From NCBI GenBank assembly GCA_011109175.1, contig RDEW01000005.1:904903-968902 (forward strand): a stretch of 64,000 nucleotides of DNA. The letters run 5' to 3'. The notes below the pieces were generated by a model. The model did not search any database. It was not told the origin of the DNA and saw only the letters and a program-made list of their open reading frames with translations. The DNA is from Dicyema japonicum. Taxonomy: Eukaryota; Dicyemida; Rhombozoa; Dicyemidae. Below, one piece after another: positions 56,575 to 64,000 of this stretch. The position numbers were made by a program, and so were the translations under genes. Position 1 is the stretch's first letter, and every line of letters begins with the position of its first letter.

Positions 56575-57700
56575 CCCCGAGAAAGGAACACCAAGAAAGG
56601 AGTAAACCAACTAATTAAGTGATCCCGGTACACCTTAAAAGGATCGAAAGGTTTTTCTTATGTTCCTCCAGAGTATCCACGGCTTCCTGTATCGACGACG
56701 ATCACCTTTCATTAAGATTTGAAGAGGGTGGGTTTTTTTCCAATTTACGTGTATTTGAGGCTTCTAGTCTTTAATGGAAGATACTCGATGTATATGAAAA
56801 CATCCAGTTTGTCACCATCCTGTCGGAAACAAATTCAAATGTTTTTGGACATTTTGAGGCCGATTGAACGTTTTTATCCTTGGATGCAATCATAAGGTCA
56901 TCGGCGTATGATAGAAGGAGCGTTTTCTGAGTCATTGTAATGTCCTCGGAATGGAGATTAAAAAGTGAGGGTGAAAAAGCAAATCCCTGAAGAACACCGT
57001 TGGGGATGTAGCGAGATTGAGACATATAGGAATGAAAACATGTTTGACCCAGTCTTCTGGAAAAGAAAAATTGTGAGCCAGGACTTCCAAACTTGAGGGA
57101 TATTTGATGAACTATTTTTTTTGGGAGGATCACATGAGAAATGCCGTCAAAGGCTTTTGTCAAGTGTGTGAGGGGATCACACGAGAATGTCGATGCCAGA
57201 GCAGTTCTTTCGGGATGTTTGTAATTGTTTAAACCGTCGGCAACAAACTGCGTCTAGGTGGAGAGCTAGGGGTTATCGAGTGATGGGGATGAATGCCATG
57301 TTGTGATTTGGGAGACTATTCTTTCCAACATCTTGGATACAATTGAAGAAAAATAAATATATCTTTATGAAAAAGGGGAGCAGGAATTCTTGTTGTTTTT
57401 GATTACGGGGACAATTAACGATTTCTTCCATAACAGGGATAAAACATGAGTTGATTGAGAACTCATAAATGGCCCTGAGAGTATGAATTTCGTTATGTCA
57501 GAGGTGTTTTAAGTGGAGGATAAAAGGGCAATCACGGCTATTGGCAGTATAGTTGAGCGCATTTTAGTTCAAGTCATGGATTAGAGTTACGGGAACTTAG
57601 ATATGACCCCTCGTACCTTGTGGTGGTTGGACTCTCTTAGTTAGAATATTTTTGGACATTGGAATGTGACTGATCTTGCAATAATAGGTCATTAAGTTGT
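56575..57700 (-). mobile_element. Second jockey-like LINE remnant with YADD region and 3' end
   Basis: The frame 57163-56771 reads TKAFDGISHVILPKKI, RYIPNGVLQGFAFSPSLFNL and LLLSYADDLMIASKDKN. Below it, 56765-56575 is the KPRVHVNWEKSPRL-type 3' block ending in GGTTATTAAATAATAAA. The order RT then 3' block suggests one element with an internal deletion. A frameshifted RT start lies at 57170-57700. Confidence 0.65.
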
Positions 57701-58020
57701 TTTCCTGAAGATCAAAGTCTTTTTAGTTGTTATCATAAAGTGCCGCATTATTAGAAAAGCCGAAATCAATTTGACTGACCTGAATATTTTTAATAAATCT
57801 TAAAAATTTTTGAGATTGATTTTTGTTAAAGATGGGATATAAATTCACTCCACTTTTCATTCTTAACTTTAGATATCAACAAGCTTATTCAGTTTTCATG
57901 TGGGTCACTATCTTCTGGAGAAAACTGCCTACATTTGTAGCGAACAGACCCAACTTATTTCCCTTATCAAGCAACTGCCAAACAGTTTGCTTGGTACTGG
58001 CTAAGGGACGAGTTATGGGA
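57701..58020. other. Short unassigned stretch
   Basis: A 66-codon plus-strand frame (57823-58023) includes hydrophobic text but no recognisable domain. Confidence 0.3.
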
Positions 58021-58134
58021 TAAAAATACTTTTTATTATTATTATAAGCACTTATCGCTATGTCATAGGACTTGACAAAGCATGTGCAACACGAGTTAGC
58101 AAATCACTGGTTAGTTTCATCCACTTCCTCCTAT

Positions 58135-59565
58135 TCAAAGCCGCAGCGCGCAACCAGTCAGATCCTCTCCACTTGCAAGATGCCGTCCCATTTCTTTGTC
58201 CTCGTCGAGAACGACTGCCAGTGTCGTCCTTGGGCGACCACGGAAACGGGGGGCCTCCAACATGAAGTAATCCTCCATGGCTACGTTCGCGGGGGCATCT
58301 AGGTCCAGTCGCAGAATATGGCCGAAAAGCCTCCATCGTGTATCCAGAATCTCATTAGAAATTTCTGAGGTCTTCGTCCTCTTATAGAGAAGATTAGATG
58401 ACATCCTCGTATCACTTCTTTCGAACATCATATGCCGTAGTTGGTCTCTATGAAACGCATTAAGCCTCTTCAGTTCATTTCTTGAGCAGGCCCAGGTACC
58501 AGCGTTATATAGTAGTATGGGTTTCACTAGCGAGTTGTATAATCGAGTTTTTGTTATAATGTCAAGGCCCTTTTTGTGAAGCCAGATGTTCTTTAATCTG
58601 GAGAGGGCAGTTTGTGCTAGGGTTTTCCTTCTCGTAATTTCTTCATGGTCTCCTAGGAGGGAGCCAAGCTTTTTGCATTTGCGCCAGTACTCCTCCGTCC
58701 TTGTTTCTTCCCTCTTGAGTTCAGTTACGTCAGTCTTGTCCGGATTTACTGTTAGGAACCATTCGGCTAGTCTTCCAGACACTTCTTCCATCAAGCGGGT
58801 GAGCGGTATTTTGTCATTTGAAATAAAGTCTACGTCGTCAGCATACGCAATAATGTTTGTCTTTTCACCCATTATCGGTTTTGACTCCCGTAAAGCAGCT
58901 TCAAGGTATATGACAAAAAGTATAGGTGATAATGGGTCTCCCTGTGGAGTGCCAACAGTCGTCTCAAATCGGCGAGACAAGGCTCCCCCGACTCTTACAG
59001 TGAGCCAAGTATCAGCTAGGAGGGTGGTGGCCATTCTGACAGTGGAAGCGTCTAGGAAACTTTCCAAAACCAGTATTAGCCTCCGTCTGTCGACAGAGTC
59101 GAAGGCCCTCGAAATGTCGATTCCGAGGATGGTTGTAGACATTTTGAACTTTTGAACGGCCGCAGATCTCCACTTGTGGGACCACAAAACATCGGAAGTA
59201 GATCTTCCTTTTCGGAATCCGCTGTGGTATGGCGACAGAAAAGTATCTAGGCGTCCTTCCATCCTTTGTAATGTTATGTTCGCCAGAATTTTCCGAAGTG
59301 AATTCATTAATATGACCGGACGGAGGTTCTCCACCTTAGATCTTGGTTTATTCGCCTTCTGTACAGGTATCAAGATACCCTCTCCCAGGGTCAGCGTGTG
59401 ACCATAATAGTACATTTCATTCAGGATCCTAGCGATGCATTCATACAGCTTTTGGGTTCCATATTTGAAGAATTCACCACCGAGTCCGTCGGGGCCAGGA
59501 GTCCTGTTGTTTTTCAACTTGGAACTCGCAAGTTCAACTTCATATGGTGTGATTTCCTCGTCCAA
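58135..59565 (-). CDS. LINE reverse transcriptase
   Basis: 476 residues. Linker NNRTPGPDGLGGEFFKYG; RT motifs ENLRPVILMNSLRKILANI, SGFRKGRSTSDVLWSHKWRS, STTILGIDISRAFDSVDRRR, TVGTPQGDPLSPILFVIYLE, IIAYADDVDFIS and LAEWFLTVNPDKT. The C-terminus is DTRWRLFGHILRLDLDAPAN, then FRGRPRTTLAVVL. The YADD catalytic pair is intact. It copies the element's RNA at the nicked target. The natural start is upstream, continuous with the endonuclease, so this frame is part of a longer polyprotein. Confidence 0.9.
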   Translation of the reverse strand: MDEEITPYEVELASSKLKNNRTPGPDGLGGEFFKYGTQKLYECIARILNEMYYYGHTLTLGEGILIPVQKANKPRSKVENLRPVILMNSLRKILANITLQRMEGRLDTFLSPYHSGFRKGRSTSDVLWSHKWRSAAVQKFKMSTTILGIDISRAFDSVDRRRLILVLESFLDASTVRMATTLLADTWLTVRVGGALSRRFETTVGTPQGDPLSPILFVIYLEAALRESKPIMGEKTNIIAYADDVDFISNDKIPLTRLMEEVSGRLAEWFLTVNPDKTDVTELKREETRTEEYWRKCKKLGSLLGDHEEITRRKTLAQTALSRLKNIWLHKKGLDIITKTRLYNSLVKPILLYNAGTWACSRNELKRLNAFHRDQLRHMMFERSDTRMSSNLLYKRTKTSEISNEILDTRWRLFGHILRLDLDAPANVAMEDYFMLEAPRFRGRPRTTLAVVLDEDKEMGRHLASGEDLTGCALRL

Positions 59566-59860
59566 TTTTCCTCGTTCTAGGTTGATAGTGTCGTTCCTTG
59601 GTCAAAAAGTTTTCCAAAGTGGGCAGCGATAATTTCAGCCACTTCCATTTGGTCCACAATTTGCGTTCCTTTGTCATCTCTTATCATTATCGGTTGATGG
59701 GTCTATTTCCTTTCATCTGTTTCACAGCCTCGTAAATCTAGCGTTGTCCTTGAGAGATTCTATCTTCTTAATCTGGTCCAGTGCTTATTTCTGTTATGCT
59801 GGCGTATAGTTTTTCTTATTTTTGCTTTGATAGTTTTTCTTTCTAGTCGCAATTTTGATT

Positions 59861-60975
59861 TTACGTTCGAATCGTCAGTATTTTGATATAGCATCCACAT
59901 GGTCTTCTGTTTATCGGCAAGGTCTTATGTATTGACTGCTTTACAAAATCCCAGGATTTTCCGGGCGGCAAATCTGTAGGCATGTTTTCTAGTTCTGCAT
60001 CCAGATATTCTTTGAATGCTAGGGCCCCTTCTGATTGACTGATTAAGGATTCCAAGTTATAACGTCTAGAGTTGGGTTCTGTGGTTTCAATGTGCTTCCA
60101 TTTCGTTCTTTGTAGTACCATAAATCTCTTTAGAGAAAGTCTAGCAATAACCATTTTGTGGTCGCTGTCGATAATCGATCCACCATAAGCTCGTGCATCA
60201 AGTATAATCCCTCGATCTTTTTGCCTGCATATGATATAGTCGATCTGGTTGTACATATTTATCACTCGCCCTTCGGAATTTGTTCTATATCCCGACCACG
60301 TAGATTTATGTCTGGCTGGATGCATGAAAGCTGTATTGCATAAAAATAAGTTGTTCGTTTGACAGAAGTTAGCTAGTAGGGTTCCTGGAAGATTTCTTTT
60401 CCCCCTACCATGCCTTCCCATGAATGTCTCATTGGTCGTAACCTGGGTGCCAGCTTTCGCATTTAGGTCTCCTGCGATCATTACTAATGTTGAGAGAGCA
60501 TACTTGGAGAAGACGGCAGAAAGACTGGTGTAAAAGTCATCAATCTCATCAGGGTTTTTATTAAGCCATCCACTGTGAGGGGCGTACACGTTTATTATAG
60601 TTAGATATTTCTTCGACGGGTTGAGGTCATCCAGTTTCAATTGCAACACCCCGATTCTATCATTCACACTGTAATATCGGCAGACTCTCTTGGATAGATC
60701 ATTCCTGACTGCAAATTCTAGTCCATAGTGCTTGTTTCCACCTGGAAGGAAGATTAGTCGAAGTTCCCATGTTGTTCTTCGATCCCGTTTATAAGTTTGG
60801 TCTCCTGAAGGCAGGCGATTGAAATCTTGTATTTTGAAAGATCCTCGACCAGTTCCTTCCGTTTCCAAACGCTAGAGAGTCCCCTGACGTTAAACGTGAG
60901 AAGGGAGAAGTCCAATGGCTTGATGCTGTGTTTTCCAGACATTGAGATCAAGAGCCACGTCACCAGCTCAACCAA
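59861..60975 (-). CDS. LINE apurinic/apyrimidinic-type endonuclease domain
   Basis: The first part (60975-60754) reads SLLTFNVRGLSSVWKRKEL and ISIACLQETKL, including the catalytic QET. After a frameshift near 60770 the frame 60868-59861 continues with NKHYGLEFAVRNDLSKRV, YLTIINVYAPHSGW, LVMIAGDLNAKAGTQV (the GDxNA motif), NQIDYIICRQKD and DSDHKMVIARLSLK (the SDH motif). All expected catalytic motifs are present. It nicks chromosomal DNA to prime reverse transcription. Confidence 0.85.
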
Positions 60976-61115
60976 AAAAAAATACTTTAGTTGTTTTAAT
61001 ATACAAAAATAAATTTTTTCAATTAAAATTAATAATAATTAAATATTAACATTAAATCATTAAAACAGTTGCTGGTTTGATATTTTGCTTTATTTTTTGG
61101 ATTATTTAGATTACA

Positions 61116-61752
61116 ATGGAACAAAACTATTATAAAATATTAGGATTAGAAGTTGGAGCATCAAAATTTGAAATCAAAGAGAGCGTAATTTTTGCAATAA
61201 TTTTAATAGATACCACTTGAAAGCAATTAAATCTCATCCCGACAAAAATCGTCACAGCAAAGAAGCCGAGAGGAATTTAAGGCTATCTCTATAGGCATAC
61301 CAAGTTTTTATCAAATGGTTTATATTTTCTTTTAACAAATAGATGAACTATGTGATAAATATCATCGCTTTGGGGACATTGATTTGAAAAATGAAAGCCG
61401 AATTATCAACCCATTTCGGCTTTTCGAAATGTTTTTCAAACATCCGTCTGATGAAGGCCACTTCGACTAAAGCGTATATATTTTTTCTAATTTGTTACAT
61501 AGTCGTAGAATAAGCCACATACGTCCTAGAGCTAATTTTGGATTTGGATTGTCTCCTTCAAAGGACTACCATGATTATTCATCAAATGTAACACAAACAA
61601 TAATTAATGGTAAAGTTGTTGAAACTCTTAGGTTTTATTATTTTTGAATGTATTTTAGAGTCATTGAAGACGAGAGGGAAACAATCACTACAACCGAAGA
61701 TGGAATTGTCACCTCGTACATTATTGATGGCGTTGAAACGGATCGGCCATAG
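61116..61752 (+). CDS. DNAJB6-like J-domain protein, frame disturbed
   Basis: DNAJB6-type co-chaperones deliver clients to HSP70 and suppress aggregation. The start reads EQNYYKILGLEVGASKFEIK; after a 25-nt intron (61185-61209) comes AIKSHPDKNRHSKEAE with the HPD motif. After a second 25-nt intron (61319-61343) comes DELCDKYHRFGDIDLKNES. The end reads RPRANFGFGLSPSKDY, TQTIINGKVVETL, a 27-nt intron (61632-61658) and ETITTTEDGIVTSYIIDGVE, which fits the family's 'NGk.i.tkr..e.g.e.v.vee.G...s..inG'. Single-base disturbances occur at the first junction, at about 61279 and at 61294, and the piece around 61470-61510 is unresolved. These are either sequencing errors or early decay. Confidence 0.6.
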
Positions 61753-62410
61753 TTTTTAACTCAATTAAACATTTCTTTGAGTAATTGTTGTTATTTTTAA
61801 CTGTGACTGTGGAATTAGGAAATTACATAACATTAGCATTGTTAGTTACTTTAATGCCACATAGGGTTTAATATTGTCACAAATATTAGGATTAAGAGTG
61901 ATGTTTTTTGACCTTTCTATTTTGTAACTAAACGTGTTGTCGACCCAGGTTCTTTTGCATAATGGTCGTGTTGGCTGGATTTCAATTAAGTCCAAATTTC
62001 ACGTGTTTTTTTAAATTGTATAAAACTTATAAAAATAATATTCTATAAACAAAATTTTGGGTAATGTCAAAAAGGTCAAAATTATTTTTTAGGTCAATAA
62101 GTCAAACAATTTATTGATTTTTATTTTCTAACCTTTCGAGTTTTTTAATAAAATATTAACGTGTCAACTGTTATCCCACGTTCAATCAGGAAGGTGATTG
62201 AAAAGTTAAACTGCTATTAGAAAATATCTTGGAGAATTTTTAATAAGAACACAAAATTCTTATTCAAGCTGACCTTGTTAATGTAAATTGTGATGGTTTT
62301 TCACGTGGCATAACAATACACGTGTTTAATATTTTATTTTTTATTAAAATAATAAGACCGATTCTCTCTTCCTAATCACTCTTGAGCGTCTTATGAATAT
62401 TAAATTTGAC
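61753..62410. other. AT-rich intergenic region
   Basis: No gene, repeat or RNA was recognised. The base composition is strongly A/T with scattered short runs. Confidence 0.45.
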
Positions 62411-62419
62411 AATTAGGAG

Positions 62420-62945
62420 TGGGATCAAGCAACCTTACCAGTTCGCTTTGGTAGACTGGGAATTTCTTCACCAACGCATTTAGCACACTCTGCATATCAA
62501 TCTTCCTTGTGCTCCAGTTAGCTGTCGATTAAAATGATTCTCCAACTCCCAACAGAATCTTCATAGATATGAAGCATCTGAAAGTCAAGCTACCTGAGCA
62601 TAGAGGCCTCAACAGGTCTAAGATAAATATGTGAGGCTTATGAACCAATCAATTCAACACTGACCCGCCTGTTTAGTGACTGGAAGATGCGAATGGAGTG
62701 GCGCTTGGATCAATGCCTTCCCAGTCGGAAACGTCGGGTCGCACCTTGACGACGATACTGTTCGCACCGGTCTCTTCATTAGACTTGGACTAAGATTTGT
62801 AAGACTCACAAGTTTCGATGCGGTGGTACCGTCGACTGTTGTGGTTATGATGCCCATTCTTGCCGAAAAGGCGCAGGACGATTCCAAGACATAAGGCGAT
62901 CAACGGAACTTAAAAGCGAGTCTGAAATCTACTGGATATTCCTCT
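62420..62945 (+). mobile_element. LINE fragment (SGAW...C.CG region)
   Basis: The frame 62676-62894 reads SGAWINAFPVGNVGSHLDDD, then TGLFIRLGLRFVR. After a shift, KFRCGGTVDCCGYDAHSCRK and GAGRFQD match the 'C.CG..VD..GyHalSC...GR' zinc region. Same class as 10067-10339 and 14520-15035; this copy joins the two regions in order. Confidence 0.65.
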
Positions 62946-62954
62946 ATAAAATAA

Positions 62955-63225
62955 GTAATCATTCCGCGTGGTGCAATGTGGTTAGTTGGTCAAAAATTAT
63001 TTTCCTTTCCTCCGATGGCGTCATTGGATCCACCTTACTGAGGAGACGCAATTCCTGGCCGGCATCAAGAGGATCCAACTATTCTTTCCCCGGGGACAAT
63101 GTTGTTACTTGGAGACAAGTGCTGGAACCCTGGAACGAGTTAGGATCAAGGAGTTAGTTAGTTTGGTTACTCTTGGTCTTTGGAATAATTTTAATTTTTT
63201 AAATTCTTAATTCCATACTAGAACC
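62955..63225 (+). repeat. SINE-like repeat copy
   Basis: Closely similar to the reverse complement of 12228-12512. Starts with CGCGTGGTGCAATGTGGTTA, contains GATGGCGTCATTGGATCCAC and ends TTGGAATAATTTTAATTTT. Confidence 0.7.
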
Positions 63226-64000
63226 GGTTTGCCTAGACAGATGAGACAAAATTACAATCTTTCCATTCGATGAGGAAAAGCCATTGATATGAGATGCCAC
63301 GTGCACCGACCCCATTTGTCCATCCAACATTGTCGGAAACGCGGTAGACGCAACGTGTGCCACGAAAAAGAAATGAAAGCAAAAAATAAAATTACGAAAC
63401 CATGCACGATCGGTTCACGTTCTGTCCCATCGTAGTTGAGACAACCTGAAAAATAAGCTGGAAATTGTTTAGTTTCCTAGAGAAGCTGCTACAACTGGCT
63501 ACACTAAAAAGCCATGACGGACCTGAGATTCGGTGACTTCTCTATTTGATTTTTGTTTCAATCGTAAGAGGCAACGCAATGTCGATTATGTCGGCGGGGA
63601 TCATTTTTGATTGATTTCTGTGTTTTTTAATAAAAATAATTAATTAAAAGTAAAAAATGACATTTATGGCAACTAAAATGAATTAAAACTCAAAAGGCTC
63701 CAGGGACCGCATAAGATTTTGAGTATACAAGCGGGCCACACTAACAAATCTGAAAAACACCGTAATCTTATTGAAATTTATTTAATAATTTGAAAGCCTA
63801 CTACAACAGATATATTACGCTTACGCTCCAAAACACCAAATATAACAATTTTAATCATTTTTTCAACATCATCATTTTCACTTTTTAGTCTGTTTTCCTG
63901 AGGTGCCTCTTTTTCATGTATTAGCAGTTCCAACCTTGATGAGGCTGAGTTCATAGATTGCAGAAGCGACATGGGTTGCTATATATTTGAAAAACTTGCC
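63226..64000. other. LINE 3' scraps and unassigned end of window
   Basis: 63570-63650 (GTCGATTATGTCGGCGGGGA) resembles the 3' end found at 46100-46150. A minus-strand frame at 63972-63778 is unrecognised. Nothing else was identified. Confidence 0.35.

Larger units (their letters stand above)
58033..60977 (-). mobile_element. Nearly complete APE-type LINE with 11-bp target-site duplication
   Basis: AAAAATACTTT occurs at 58022-58032 and 60978-60988, directly flanking the element. On the minus strand it starts at a Met just inside the 5' end and encodes endonuclease then reverse transcriptase. It ends in a short (TAA)n-type tail (TTATTATTATTATAA on the plus strand). Only a few frameshifts (near 60770 and between 59565 and 59861) separate it from one continuous reading frame, so it is the youngest-looking LINE here. 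No ORF1/gag was seen. The (TAA)n tail is typical of I-like elements; the clade is not settled. Confidence 0.85.

Noticed and set aside
58586-59155. 189-codon plus-strand frame
   Set aside because: Antisense shadow of the LINE reverse transcriptase at 58135-59565.
1-64000. CRISPR array, operon, riboswitch or bacterial-type features
   Set aside because: No regularly spaced direct repeats or bacterial gene organisation. Introns, SINEs and LINEs show a eukaryotic nuclear sequence.

Overview
The window looks like nuclear DNA of a small-bodied, probably parasitic animal with an AT-rich genome. The evidence is a set of metazoan-type genes: a ZYG11/ZER1-like protein, a tetraspanin, an SSBP/SSDP-like LUFS protein, a myotubularin-related protein, a PIH1-domain protein, a DNAJB6-like chaperone and a proprotein-convertase prodomain. 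They can be assembled across introns of only about 21-51 nt, many of them 22-26 nt. Introns this small are known from dicyemid mesozoans, which is my first guess. Another reduced metazoan such as an orthonectid cannot be excluded. Most long open frames are not host genes; they are wrecked non-LTR retrotransposons.

Layout. 0-3.4 kb: remnants of an R2-like element and a jockey-like element. 3.6-5.8 kb: the ZYG11-like gene. 6.8-10 kb: a tetraspanin gene and a decayed downstream duplicate, with an endonuclease remnant between them. 10-14.5 kb: LINE and SINE scraps, a 48-base assembly gap and an integrase-type transposon.

14.5-52.8 kb: one huge imperfect inverted duplication. The left arm is about 14484-27332, the spacer 27333-31752 and the right arm about 31753-52824. 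Both arms carry, in mirror order, a LINE C-terminal fragment, a hypothetical spliced gene, an SSBP-like gene, a jockey RT remnant, Helitron and pogo remnants, a convertase-prodomain gene, a tRNA-like segment, a PIH1-domain gene, a MITE and a myotubularin-related gene. The copies have decayed differently: the SSBP-like gene is intact only on the right, the PIH1 5' half only on the left, and the prodomain gene is identical on both sides. The right arm later gained about 3.0 kb and 4.6 kb insertions, both containing LINEs.

52.9-64 kb: SINE copies, three decayed jockey-like elements, one nearly complete APE-type LINE with target-site duplication (58.0-61.0 kb), a DNAJB6-like gene and further LINE/SINE pieces.

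The host genes do not form an operon or pathway. The shared themes are ultra-short introns, duplication followed by differential decay, and heavy bombardment by LINEs whose 3' ends are shared with short non-autonomous repeats. All identifications come from reading translations by eye; no database search was run.
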